Below, piece after piece: positions 26,662-35,148 of a stretch of 64,000 nucleotides of DNA. This stretch comes from Comamonadaceae bacterium (GTDB lineage: Bacteria > Pseudomonadota > Gammaproteobacteria > Burkholderiales > Burkholderiaceae_C). Each line of letters opens with the position of its first letter. The first letter of the stretch is position 1. The position numbers and the translations under genes were made by a program. The notes below the pieces were generated by a model, which had not been told where the DNA came from, searched no databases, and saw only the letters and a program-made list of their open reading frames with translations. The stretch spans positions 67,529-131,528 of the forward strand of contig JAACZV010000014.1 in the NCBI GenBank assembly GCA_009996515.1, written 5' to 3'.

Positions 26662-28044
26662 TCAGAGCACGTCCTGCTCGGCCAGGCTCAGCGCCGACAC
26701 GTCGCGGCGGCGCAGCCCCGGGTCTTCATGCCAGAGCCGGGTGTCCAGGCCGGCCAGCGCGACGCCCGCGCCCACGGCGACGGGCGTGCCGGTCTGCAGC
26801 CGGCAGTCGGCGTCGAAGCGCCAGCCCTGCACGTCCTGCACATGGCCGCCGTGGCGGGCCTGCAGGTCCAGCCCGCTGAAGTGGAAGTCGCGCAGCGGCG
26901 CCTGGGCATGGGCGTCCACCTCGAAGGCGACCTGGGCGCCGGTGGCGCGCAGGGTCTCGATGCGAACGCCGTGCACCTGGGTGCGGCCCAGTTCGGGCGG
27001 CACCGGCGCGGCCAGCGCCCGCCAGTGGCGTGGCGCGGCGGGCCGCTCGGCCTCGGGGATGTGGGCGCGGCTGTAGCCGGGGTTCCAGTTCATCGTCACG
27101 CGCAGCGCGGTGGGCACGTCGCGCAGCGTGATGCGGCTGAGCTGCAAGTCCTCGATGTACCCGCCGCGCGTGGGCGCCGACTTGAACAGCAGCCCCACCG
27201 GCACGGCGCCCAGCACCTCGATGCGCCGGGCGCGGATGCGGCGCAGGCCGCCCGAGGTCTCGCTGCCGAAGGTGAGGCCGGCGGCGCCCTCGCGGACGAT
27301 GCAGTCGCTGATGTCGATGTCCTCGCTGGGCCGTGCGACGCGCAGCCCGTCGGCGTCGCGGCCGGCCTTCAGGCACAGCGCGTCGTCGTTGACGGCGATG
27401 TCGGCGTGGCGGATCTGCACGCGGCGCGAGGAGTCGATGTCGATGCCGTCGGTGGACGGGCCGCGCGCCTCGTCGTTGTTGCGGATGGTGACGCCGTCGA
27501 CGGTCACGTCCTCCGAGTAGCACAGGTGCAGCGTCCAGAAGCCCGAGCGGCGCAGCAGCAGGCCCTCGCCGATGCGCACGCGGGCCGACTCGAAGACCTG
27601 CACCAGGCGGGGGCGCTGGGCGTCGTAGTCCGAGGCCCAGCGCAGGCCGCGCGGCTCGTAGGCGGCGCGCAGGGCCCAGTAGCTGTCCCAGAACACCTGG
27701 CCGTCGCCGTCTATGCAGCCCTCGCCGACCAGGCCCACGTCGTGCTCGCCGTAGATGTTGACGAGGGCCGCCGGCCAGCGCATCTCGATGCCGGCCACGC
27801 GCGTGGGCAGCAGCGGGTAGTGGGCCAGGTCGCGCGAGCCCAGCAGCGTGGCGCCGCGGTCCAGCCGCAGCGTCATGCCGCTCTTCAGGAAGAGGGCGCC
27901 TGTCAGATAGACGCCGGGGCCCAGGCGCAACTCCGCGCCTGCCAGAGCCGCCGCGTCGATGGCGGCCTGCAGGGCGCGGGTGTCGAGCGAGCACCCGTCA
28001 CCACGGGCGCCGAAGGCCTGCGCTTGCACGCAAGCCCGCGTCAT
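26662..28044 (-). CDS. GH28 glycoside hydrolase, probably cytoplasmic
   Basis: A 460-residue right-handed beta-helix enzyme of the polygalacturonase family. Catalytic aspartates are in STDGID (Asp199) and NDDALCLK (Asp220, Asp221). The usual GHG is replaced by GSE (260-262), as in exo-acting and rhamnogalacturonan-active members. There is no signal peptide, unlike most GH28 enzymes, so it should work on imported oligomers, perhaps releasing GalA from Rha-GalA units. The start makes a TGATG overlap with rhaI. The exact linkage cut is unknown. Confidence 0.85.
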   Translation of the reverse strand: MTRACVQAQAFGARGDGCSLDTRALQAAIDAAALAGAELRLGPGVYLTGALFLKSGMTLRLDRGATLLGSRDLAHYPLLPTRVAGIEMRWPAALVNIYGEHDVGLVGEGCIDGDGQVFWDSYWALRAAYEPRGLRWASDYDAQRPRLVQVFESARVRIGEGLLLRRSGFWTLHLCYSEDVTVDGVTIRNNDEARGPSTDGIDIDSSRRVQIRHADIAVNDDALCLKAGRDADGLRVARPSEDIDISDCIVREGAAGLTFGSETSGGLRRIRARRIEVLGAVPVGLLFKSAPTRGGYIEDLQLSRITLRDVPTALRVTMNWNPGYSRAHIPEAERPAAPRHWRALAAPVPPELGRTQVHGVRIETLRATGAQVAFEVDAHAQAPLRDFHFSGLDLQARHGGHVQDVQGWRFDADCRLQTGTPVAVGAGVALAGLDTRLWHEDPGLRRRDVSALSLAEQDVL

Positions 28045-29339
28045 CAGACGATGCCGGAGCCGGAGGCGCCGGCCTTGGGCGGGCGCTTCACCGCCACCTG
28101 ATCGCGATAGCCGCTGGCGCGGTAGGCGGCGACCGGGTCGATCGCGCCGCCCGAGCGCAGGCGGGCCATCGCGAGGATGGGGCTGACGTCGGTGCGGAAG
28201 GCCTTCTTCAGCGTCTGCGCGGCCTGCAGCGCGTCGTTGGCTTCCTGGAAGCCGGCGAGTGCGGCGCGGTCCACCAGCGCGGCCTGCACGAAGGCGCGCT
28301 GCACCTCGACGGCGCTGCTCATCAGGCTCTCGATGGGGTCGGTCACGTTGTGCGACTGGTCCAGCATGTAGGCGGGCTGGAAGGCCGCGCCGTCACGGGC
28401 CTGCGCATCGGCCAGCTCGTTGAAGACCAGGAAGAGCTGGAAGGGGTCGATGGAGCCCGAGTCCAGGTCGTCGTCGCCGTACTTGCTGTCGTTGAAGTGG
28501 AAGCCGCCCAGCTTGCCGAACTGCGCCAGGCGCGCCACGATCATCTCGATGTTGGTGTTGGGCGCGTGGTGGCCCAGGTCCACCAGGCACTTGGCCTTGT
28601 CGCCCAGCGTCTGCGCGACGGCGAAGCTGGTGCCCCAGTCCGCGATGACGCTGCAGTAGAACGCCGGCTCGAACAGCTTGTGCTCGATGTACATCAGCCA
28701 GTCGTCGGGCAGGGCGGCGTAGATGCCCTTGGCGCTGTCGATGTAGCGCTCCAGCGCACCGCGCAGATTGCTCTGGCCGGGGAAGTTGGCGCCGTCGCCC
28801 ACCCACACCGTCAGGCCCTTGGAGCCCAGCGTCTTGCCCAGTGCTATGCAGTCGATGTTGTGTGCAACGGCCTGCTCGCGGGCCGCCTTGTCCGTCGAGG
28901 TCAGGCTGCCGAACTTGTAGGTGTGGGCCTGGCCGGCCTGGTCCTGGAAGGTGTTGGAGTTGACGGCGTCGAAGCCCAGGCCCAGCGAGTCGGCCTGCTC
29001 GCGCAGCGCCAGCGAGTCGCTCGGCTTGTCCCAGGGGAAGTGCAGCGACACGGCCGGGGTGGCGCGCGTGAGCTGGTTGATGACGGCGCAGTCTTCCAGC
29101 TTCTCGGTCACGTCACGCGGCTCGCCCTTGCCGGGGAAGCGCGCGAAGCGCGTGCCACCGGTGCCGGCGCCCCAGGAGGGCACGGCCACGCCAAAGGTCT
29201 GGGCCTTGGCGGTCAGGGCTTCGATGTCCACGCCGCGGCGCGACAGCATGCCGCCCAGCGCGTCGTAGTCGGCCTGCAGCTCGGCCTTGAGCTTGGCGTT
29301 GTGCTGCTCGACCTGGCCTGCGTCGATGATGGTCTTCAT
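28044..29339 (-). CDS. rhaI: L-rhamnose isomerase, RhaI type
   Basis: Converts L-rhamnose to L-rhamnulose. The 431-residue length matches the Pseudomonas stutzeri-type enzyme and not E. coli RhaA. Metal-binding segments are visible: MYIEHKLFEPAFY (Glu), LVDLGHHAPNTNIEM (Asp, His) and FHFNDSKYGDDDLDSG (Asp residues). The start MKTIIDAG is preceded by GGAGA. The gap to rhaEW upstream is filled by a structured repeat. It is cytoplasmic. Confidence 0.95.
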   Translation of the reverse strand: MKTIIDAGQVEQHNAKLKAELQADYDALGGMLSRRGVDIEALTAKAQTFGVAVPSWGAGTGGTRFARFPGKGEPRDVTEKLEDCAVINQLTRATPAVSLHFPWDKPSDSLALREQADSLGLGFDAVNSNTFQDQAGQAHTYKFGSLTSTDKAAREQAVAHNIDCIALGKTLGSKGLTVWVGDGANFPGQSNLRGALERYIDSAKGIYAALPDDWLMYIEHKLFEPAFYCSVIADWGTSFAVAQTLGDKAKCLVDLGHHAPNTNIEMIVARLAQFGKLGGFHFNDSKYGDDDLDSGSIDPFQLFLVFNELADAQARDGAAFQPAYMLDQSHNVTDPIESLMSSAVEVQRAFVQAALVDRAALAGFQEANDALQAAQTLKKAFRTDVSPILAMARLRSGGAIDPVAAYRASGYRDQVAVKRPPKAGASGSGIV

Positions 29340-29359
29340 GTGTGTCTCCGATTCAGTAG

Positions 29360-29450
29360 TTCCGGGCCGAGCGCCGGGCCGCCCCAAGCCGGCCCGCGCT
29401 GGCGATGTGCTTGCGGCTCAACGCCGCAAGCATCGCCGTCCCCTCGAGGG
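29360..29450. repeat. Structured intercistronic repeat, copy 1 (rhaEW-rhaI gap)
   Basis: About 90 bp nearly identical to 35010-35100, at a constant offset of 5650. It contains a hairpin with GGGCCG and CGGCCC arms. It also has a 15-bp stem formed by GGCGATG-(TG)-CTTGCGGC (29401-29417) and GCCGCAAGCATCGCC (29423-29437), with a TCAAC loop. It occupies most of the 120-bp gap between two operon genes. Confidence 0.9.
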
Positions 29451-29459
29451 GGCTCCATT

Positions 29460-31568
29460 TCAACGCGTGAACGCGGCGGCGTTGCCGGCGTCCACGTTCA
29501 GCACGTTGCCCGTGCTCTTGCCGGACTTGTCGCTGGCCAGGAAGTACACGGCCTCGGCGATGTCCTCGGGCAGCACGCTGAGCTTGAGCATGCTGCGCTG
29601 GCGGTAGAACTCTTCGATGTTGTCGCTGTCGATCTTGTTCGACGCGGCACGCTCTTCCTTCCACTTGCCGTCCCAGATGCGCGAGCCGCGGATGACGGCG
29701 TCCGGGTTGACGACGTTGACGCGCACGCCGACGGCCGCGCCTTCCAGCGCGATGCAGCGGGCCAGGTGGATCTCGGCCGCCTTGGCCGTGCAGTAGGCCG
29801 ACGCGCCGGCCGACGCGACCAGGCCGTTCTTGCTGGCCACGAAAACCATGCTGCCGCCGATCTTCTGCTGCTTCATCAGGCGGAAGGCGCCACGGCCCAC
29901 CAGGAAATAGCCCGTCACCAGGATGTCCTGGTTGCGCTGCCAGATCTCCAGCGTCGTGTCCTCCAGCGCCGCGGCGGAGGCGATGCCGGCGTTGGAGACG
30001 AGGATGTCCAGGCCGCCGAAGCGCAGTGCGGTGGCCGACAGCACGGCTTCCACTTCCGACTCGGACGTGATGTTGCCCTGCACCGTGGCGATGTTGTCCT
30101 TGCCGGCCACCTTCAGCAGGTTGGCCTTGGCTTCTTCGAGCGCTGCGGCGTCGATGTCGGTCAGCATCACGCAGGCACCTTCCTGCAGCAGCTGGCGGGC
30201 CACGGCCTGGCCGATGCCACCGGCACCGCCGGTGACCAGGGCCACGCGGCCGGCCAGGCTCTTGGGCTTGGGCATGCGCTGCAGCTTGGCTTCCTCGAGC
30301 AGCCAGTACTCGATGTCGAAGGCCTCCTGCTCGGGCAGGCCCACGTATTTGTCCACGCCGTTGGCGCCGCGCATCACGTTGATGGCGTTGATGTAGAACT
30401 CGCCGGCGATGCGGGCGGTGGCCTTGTCCTTGGCGAAGGACAGCATGCCGACGCCGGGGATCAGGTAGATGACGGGGTTGGCGTCACGGATGGCCGGGCT
30501 GTTGGCGCGCTTGCAGCGCTCGTAATAGGCCGTGTAGTCGGCGCGGTAGGCCTCCAGCGCCTGGTCCAGGCCGGCCAGCAGCGCGTCGACGTCGGGCTTG
30601 GCCGGGTCGAAGTCCAGCACCAGCGGGCGGATCTTGGTGCGCAGGAAGTGGTCGGGGCAGGAGGTGCCCAGCGCGGCCAGCTTGGGCAAATCGTGGCTGG
30701 CCACGAACTCCAGCACCGCGGCGCTGTCGTTGAAGTCGCCCAGCTTGCGCTCGCCGGCGCTGATGCGGCCGCGCAGCGCGGGCATCAGCTTGGCGGCCAG
30801 CGCCGCGCGTTCTTCGGCGGGCAGCGTGAGGGTCTTGACGCCGCCGAACACCGGCTGCTTGATGTTCTCGGCCAGCCACTGCTCGGCCAGGCGGATCATC
30901 TCCAGCGTGATCTCGTAGCAGCTCTTGGCCGTGTCGCCCCAGGTGAACAGGCCGTGGCCTTCCAGGATGATGCCCTTGAGCTGGGGTTGCGACGTGGCCA
31001 GCGCTTCCAGCTTCAGGCCCAGGTCGTAGCCGGGGCGCTGCCAGGGCAGCCAGCCGAGCTGGCCGCCGAAGATCACTTCGGTCAGGCGCTTGCTGTCGGC
31101 GCAGGCGGCGATGGCGATGATGGCGTCCGGGTGCATGTGGTCCACATGCGCCTTCGGGATATAGGCGTGCAACGGCGTGTCGATACTCGCCGCGCGCGGA
31201 TTCAAATTGAAGGTGCAGTGCGGCAGATAGTCCACCATCTCATCTTCATGCTCCAGGCCGCGATAACGCTTCTTCAGCGCCTGCAGCTTGTCCATATAAA
31301 GCGTGGAGAAACCATCCAGCTTGATGGAGCCCAGGTCGCCGCCCGAGCCCTTGACCCACAGCACCGCCACGTCCTCGCCGCTCAGATGGTCGCGCATCTG
31401 CACCTTGGCCGAGGTATTGCCGCCGCCGAAATTCGTCACGCGCAGATCCGAGCCCAGCAGATTGGAGCGATAGAGCAGCAGTTCGGGTTCGCTCAGCTTG
31501 GCCGCCACGTCGTCGTCCCACTTGGAGACGATCGGTGTATTCGCGGGGTTTTGGGAAATTGCAGTCAT
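29460..31568 (-). CDS. rhaEW: Bifunctional L-rhamnulose-1-phosphate aldolase / L-lactaldehyde dehydrogenase
   Basis: A 702-residue two-domain enzyme of the YuxG/RhaEW type. Residues 1-420 form a class II aldolase with the zinc-binding HVDHMH (His144, His146) and NFGGGNTSAKV, which splits rhamnulose-1-phosphate to dihydroxyacetone phosphate and L-lactaldehyde. Residues 433-702 form a short-chain dehydrogenase with TGGAGGIG (446-453) and the YCTAK active site, which would oxidise lactaldehyde to lactate. Fusion of the two is normal in this family. It is the first gene of the minus-strand rhamnose/RG-I operon and divergent from the DeoR-type regulator. Confidence 0.93.
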   Translation of the reverse strand: MTAISQNPANTPIVSKWDDDVAAKLSEPELLLYRSNLLGSDLRVTNFGGGNTSAKVQMRDHLSGEDVAVLWVKGSGGDLGSIKLDGFSTLYMDKLQALKKRYRGLEHEDEMVDYLPHCTFNLNPRAASIDTPLHAYIPKAHVDHMHPDAIIAIAACADSKRLTEVIFGGQLGWLPWQRPGYDLGLKLEALATSQPQLKGIILEGHGLFTWGDTAKSCYEITLEMIRLAEQWLAENIKQPVFGGVKTLTLPAEERAALAAKLMPALRGRISAGERKLGDFNDSAAVLEFVASHDLPKLAALGTSCPDHFLRTKIRPLVLDFDPAKPDVDALLAGLDQALEAYRADYTAYYERCKRANSPAIRDANPVIYLIPGVGMLSFAKDKATARIAGEFYINAINVMRGANGVDKYVGLPEQEAFDIEYWLLEEAKLQRMPKPKSLAGRVALVTGGAGGIGQAVARQLLQEGACVMLTDIDAAALEEAKANLLKVAGKDNIATVQGNITSESEVEAVLSATALRFGGLDILVSNAGIASAAALEDTTLEIWQRNQDILVTGYFLVGRGAFRLMKQQKIGGSMVFVASKNGLVASAGASAYCTAKAAEIHLARCIALEGAAVGVRVNVVNPDAVIRGSRIWDGKWKEERAASNKIDSDNIEEFYRQRSMLKLSVLPEDIAEAVYFLASDKSGKSTGNVLNVDAGNAAAFTR

Positions 31569-32006
31569 CAGCTTGCCTGTATTCGGTCCGTCTTGATCCC
31601 AGGGCCGCGGCCTGCGGTCTCGGGGCCCGCTTCCGGCGGGTTAGCGGGCCGCAGTGTGAGGCGAAACCCGGCGGCGCGCGCATGGGCTGCGCAGTAAATC
31701 AAAAGGATGAGCGAAAGCGCGCGCCGCGGCGCGCCTGCTCACGAAACGCTCACGGCCGTGAGCGGTCTTTGATTGACACTGTCAGAAGCCTGACGTAATC
31801 TGCACTTGGAACAGCGTTTCACCCAGCCTTTGAGCGGTTCTGAGTGAAAGCGCCTACTGCGACCGGCGCCTACGCCCGCCAGCCGCCAGCCTGGACCCGG
31901 CCCGAGCCGGGCCGCCAAGCGATGCCCGCCCTGCAGAGGCTGGGTCCGATAAATACGAGACAACGGCCACCGCCGGTTCTCCGCGGTGCCCGATAAGGTG
32001 ATCCGC
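31569..32006. promoter_or_regulatory. Divergent control region of the rhamnose operon and its regulator
   Basis: 438 bp without a gene. On the plus strand TTGACA (31773-31778), a 17-bp spacer and TAATCT (31796-31801) form a near-consensus sigma-70 promoter for the regulator. Its spacer holds the dyad GTCAG-AAGC-CTGAC (31781-31794). The operator-like site lies just upstream at 31747-31764. A perfect 16-nt palindrome GCGCGCCGCGGCGCGC (31719-31734) lies toward rhaEW, flanked by TGAGCG (31708-31713) and GCTCA (31737-31741). No clear minus-strand promoter is visible. Confidence 0.7.
31747..31764. promoter_or_regulatory. Candidate RG-I operator S3, perfect dyad
   Basis: CGCTCA-CGGCCG-TGAGCG, fully palindromic over 18 bp. 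It ends 8 bp before the -35 hexamer of the regulator promoter. It is the best match to the shared dyad and lies beside the gene for the likely regulator. Confidence 0.65.
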
Positions 32007-32885
32007 ATGATCAATCACAAGCGTCACAAGCGTCTGCTCAAACTGCTGGATGAGCGCGAGCATGTCAGCGTCCAGCAATTGATGGAGTGGTTGTCGGCCT
32101 CTGCCGCGACGGTGCGCCGGGATATTTCCTGGCTGGCCGCGAAAAACCAGCTCACGCGCACCCGGGGCGGTGCCCAAAGGCTGGAGCAGAAGAAGAAGTC
32201 TTATACGCTGTCCAGCGAGACATTCAAAAACAACGCCCAGCAGAATACTGCGGCCAAACGTGCCATCGCCCGTTATGCGACGTCGATGTGCAACGACGGC
32301 GAAACCATCATCATCAACGGCGGCACCACCACGTTCATGATGGCGGAGTTTCTCGTCGAGAAGCAGCTGAAGATTCTCACCAATTCCTTCCTGATGGCCG
32401 AGCGTCTGCTCGTCACCAGCGACAACGAAATCATCCTGCCCGGCGGCCGCGTCTACCGCGAGCAGAACGTCATCCTCAGCCCGTTCGAGAACGACGTGGC
32501 CCAGCACCACTACGCGGCCAAGATGTTCATGGGCGTCTACGGCCTGTCCATCCTGGGCCTGATGGAGGCCGACCCGCTGCTGATCCAGGCCGAGAAGCGC
32601 CTCATCGGCCAGGCCGAGGAACTGGTCGTGCTGGTGGACAGCTCCAAGTTCCAGCGCAAGGCCGGTCTGGTGCTGTGCGGGCTGAACCGTGTGTCCACCG
32701 TCATCACCGACACCGGCGCGTCCGACAGCGCGGTGCAGCTGCTGGAGCATTACGGCGTGCGCGTCATCACCGTGGAGCCCGAGGCGCCGCCGCCGCGGGC
32801 CCTGGACGCGGGCCTGGGCTCGCACGACTACGCGGGTGTGCTGGAGAGCGGCGCCTATGCGCGCCATGTGGGGCTGAACTCTTGA
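32007..32885 (+). CDS. rhaR: DeoR-family transcriptional regulator of the rhamnose/RG-I genes
   Basis: A 292-residue protein with an N-terminal DeoR winged helix (about 1-60: HKRLLKLLDEREHVSVQQLMEWLSASAATVRRDI). The C-terminal phosphosugar-sensing domain contains NGGTTTFMMAEFL, ILPGGRVYREQN and KMFMGVYGLS. The ATG at 32007 is preceded by AAGGTG; upstream GTG codons at 31986 and 31998 are less likely. It is divergent from rhaEW and in front of rhaK, the arrangement of rhizobial rhaR, a DeoR-type rhamnose regulator. The effector is probably rhamnulose or its phosphate (inference). Confidence 0.85.
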   Translation: MINHKRHKRLLKLLDEREHVSVQQLMEWLSASAATVRRDISWLAAKNQLTRTRGGAQRLEQKKKSYTLSSETFKNNAQQNTAAKRAIARYATSMCNDGETIIINGGTTTFMMAEFLVEKQLKILTNSFLMAERLLVTSDNEIILPGGRVYREQNVILSPFENDVAQHHYAAKMFMGVYGLSILGLMEADPLLIQAEKRLIGQAEELVVLVDSSKFQRKAGLVLCGLNRVSTVITDTGASDSAVQLLEHYGVRVITVEPEAPPPRALDAGLGSHDYAGVLESGAYARHVGLNS

Positions 32886-32905
32886 CCGCAGCCCCCAGCG
32901 ACCGG

Positions 32906-34276
32906 ATGCCCGGCAGCGTCGTCCTCGACATCGGCAAGACCAACGCCAAGCTCACGTTGATCGACACCGCCGGCAAGACGCTGGCGGAGGCGCGCACGCC
33001 CAACACGGTGCGGCGCGTCGGGCCCTATCCGCACCATGACACGGAGCGGCTGTGGGCCTGGATGCTGGACCAGCTGCGCGAGCTTTCGGCGCTGGCGCAG
33101 ATCCGCGCCATCGTGCCGGTCACGCATGGCGCGACGGCGGCGCTGATCGACGAGGCCGGCCTGGTGCTGCCGGTGCTGGACTACGAGCATGTGCCGGGCG
33201 ATGCCGCCGATGCGGCCCGTTATGAGTCGCTGCGGCCGGCCTTCGGCGAGAGCGGCTCGCCGCTGCTGCCGGCCGGCCTGAACCTGGGCCGCCAGCTCGA
33301 CTGGCTGCAGGCGCGCTTCCCCGCCGAGTTCGCGCGCGCCCGGCATGTGCTGATGTACCCGCAGTACTGGGCCTGGCGCTTCAGCGGCGTCGCGGCCAGC
33401 GAGGTCACGTCGCTGGGCTGCCACACCGACCTGTGGCGGCCGGACGCGGGCCGCTGGTCCAGCCTGGTCGAACGCCACGGCTGGGAGCCGCTGTTCCCGG
33501 AGCGCCGCGAGGCCTGGGCGCGGCTGGGCCGGCTGCGGCCCGAGCTGGCCGCCGACACCGGGCTGCCGGCCGATTGCGAGATCGTCTGCGGCATCCACGA
33601 CAGCAATGCCTCGCTGCTGCGCCATCTGCTGACGCTGCAACAGAGCGGCCCCTGCACGGTGCTGTCCACCGGTACCTGGGTCATCGCGGCAGCGCTGGGC
33701 TCGGCGACCAAGCCGCTGGTCGAGGCCCAGGACATGCTGGCCAACTGCAATGTCTTCGGCGAGGCCGTGCCCTGCATGCGCTTCATGGGCGGCCGCGAGT
33801 TCGGCGCCATCGCCGGCGAGCAGCCGGCCGCGTTCGCGGCCGAGGACGTCGAGCGGCTGATCGCGCGCGGCACGATGGCGCTGCCCTGCTTCGCCGAGGC
33901 GGGCGGCCCCTTCGCCGGCCGCGTCGGCCGCGTGACGGGCGCCATGCCGGAAACGGATGCCGAGCGGGCGGCGCTGGCGACGCTGTACGTCGCGCTGATG
34001 ACCGACCACTGCCTGGATGCGCTGGGCGCCGCGGGCCGCGTCGTCGTCGAGGGCGCGTTCACGGCCAACCCCTGGTTCGGCCCGCTGCTGGCTGCGCTGG
34101 CGCCGGGGCGCGACGTGACGGTGTCCGACGACAGCAGCGGCACCACCTGCGGCGCCTGGCTGCTGGATGCCTGGGGGCGCGAGCCCGAGGCCGGTGCCGC
34201 GCCGGTGCGGGCCTGGAGCCCGGCGGGCTGGCGGGCCTACCGCGAGGGCTGGCGAGCCGCCCTGCAATCGCGATGA
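32906..34276 (+). CDS. rhaK: FGGY-family carbohydrate kinase, L-rhamnulokinase
   Basis: Phosphorylates L-rhamnulose with ATP. The 456-residue protein shows the phosphate-1 loop VVLDIGKTNAKLTLID, the conserved GIHDSNASLLRH segment and the phosphate-2 loop TVLSTGTWVIAAAL. The function comes from family plus position next to rhaI, rhaM and rhaEW. A TTG at 32882 overlaps the regulator stop (TTGA) and gives 8 more residues; I chose the ATG, but the coupled TTG is a real alternative. A bidirectional terminator follows. Confidence 0.88.
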   Translation: MPGSVVLDIGKTNAKLTLIDTAGKTLAEARTPNTVRRVGPYPHHDTERLWAWMLDQLRELSALAQIRAIVPVTHGATAALIDEAGLVLPVLDYEHVPGDAADAARYESLRPAFGESGSPLLPAGLNLGRQLDWLQARFPAEFARARHVLMYPQYWAWRFSGVAASEVTSLGCHTDLWRPDAGRWSSLVERHGWEPLFPERREAWARLGRLRPELAADTGLPADCEIVCGIHDSNASLLRHLLTLQQSGPCTVLSTGTWVIAAALGSATKPLVEAQDMLANCNVFGEAVPCMRFMGGREFGAIAGEQPAAFAAEDVERLIARGTMALPCFAEAGGPFAGRVGRVTGAMPETDAERAALATLYVALMTDHCLDALGAAGRVVVEGAFTANPWFGPLLAALAPGRDVTVSDDSSGTTCGAWLLDAWGREPEAGAAPVRAWSPAGWRAYREGWRAALQSR

Positions 34277-34279
34277 AAA

Positions 34280-34301
34280 ACAGCCGGCTCGTGCCGGCTG
34301 T
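34280..34301. terminator. Bidirectional terminator between rhaK and the PEP-CTERM gene
   Basis: Stem ACAGCCGGC / GCCGGCTGT with a TCGT loop. It is followed by TTCGTTT on the plus strand and TTTTT on the minus strand, so it serves both convergent genes. Confidence 0.88.
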
Positions 34302-34321
34302 TTCGTTTCAGCGTGGCGGCC

Positions 34322-34990
34322 TCAGCCGCGGCGGCGCCGGCGCAGGCCCGCGACGCCCAGCCCCGCCAGCGAGGCCAGCGCCAGCGAGCCCGGCTCCGGC
34401 ACCGTGAAGGCGCGCACGCTGTCGATGGCCGGCGCGCTGTAGCCGCTGGTGGCGTTGGCGCTGTTGAAGGCGTAGACGCGCACCTCGTCGAAGCCGGCCA
34501 CGTCGCTCAGCCCCAGCACGGCGCCCACGCCGGCGCTGCCCAGTGAGGTGCGCCCGCTGCCGGTGAGCACGCCGTCCAGCCAGGTCTGCCACATCACGAA
34601 GATGCTGGCGTAGCCGGAGTCGACGGCGAACTCGATGCCGTTGAGCTGGGCGCCGGTGCTGCGGATGGACAGGTAGGCGTTCATGCCCGTGGTGGCGAAG
34701 TAGTTGCCGCTGAAGGACTGGCTGTAGGCCTCGCCGGCGTCCAGGTCCACGCAGAACTCGCCGGCATAGCCGCAGCCGCCGTTGTCGTTGGCCAGGCCCG
34801 TGTGGCCGAACAGCAGGCCGCCTTCGGACCAGGGGTTGGCGAGGCCGGTGTTGGCCTCGAAGTCGGCCGAATGGGTCAGGTGGCTGGTGCCGGGCGTGGC
34901 GCTGCCGGCGCCGGTGGTCTGCACGACGGCGGCGGTGGCCGGTGCGGTCAGCAGGATGGCAACTAGCGAAGGAAGAAGGCTTTTCATCAT
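34322..34990 (-). CDS. PEP-CTERM sorting-domain protein, unknown function
   Basis: A 222-residue exported protein: signal peptide MMKSLLPSLVAILLTAPATA, a Gly/Ser/Thr-rich beta-type body (GYASIFVMWQTWLDGV, FDEVRVYAFNSAN), and a C-terminal VPEPGSLALASLAGLGVAGL helix followed by RRRRRG. That tail is the PEP-CTERM signal, cleaved by exosortase and linked in other bacteria to exopolysaccharide and surface retention. No exosortase is in the window. It lies downstream of PL4 across the structured repeat, so it may be a surface protein of the RG-I system; the link is positional only. Confidence 0.85.
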   Translation of the reverse strand: MMKSLLPSLVAILLTAPATAAVVQTTGAGSATPGTSHLTHSADFEANTGLANPWSEGGLLFGHTGLANDNGGCGYAGEFCVDLDAGEAYSQSFSGNYFATTGMNAYLSIRSTGAQLNGIEFAVDSGYASIFVMWQTWLDGVLTGSGRTSLGSAGVGAVLGLSDVAGFDEVRVYAFNSANATSGYSAPAIDSVRAFTVPEPGSLALASLAGLGVAGLRRRRRG

Positions 34991-35009
34991 GGTGGTGGTC
35001 TCAGTTGTA

Positions 35010-35100
35010 TTCCGGGCCGAGCGCCGGGCCGCCCCAAGCCGGCCCGCGCTGGCGATGTGCATGCGGCTCGACGCCGCATGCATCGCCGTCCCCTCGGGGG
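35010..35100. repeat. Structured intercistronic repeat, copy 2 (PL4 to PEP-CTERM gap)
   Basis: Near-identical to 29360-29450 and in the same orientation relative to the flanking minus-strand genes. In the main stem the left arm has ATGCGGC where copy 1 has TTGCGGC, and the right arm has GCCGCAT where copy 1 has GCCGCAA, so base pairing is kept. The loop is TCGAC instead of TCAAC. Confidence 0.9.
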
Positions 35101-35148
35101 ACCGACCAGACCCGCCCGCGTTCAGCGAGGCGGGCTGGGCGAGGGGCG

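Noticed and set aside
28350-31697. An 1115-codon plus-strand frame across rhaI and rhaEW
   Set aside because: Its product has no domain features and it is antisense to two clear enzymes and the repeat between them.
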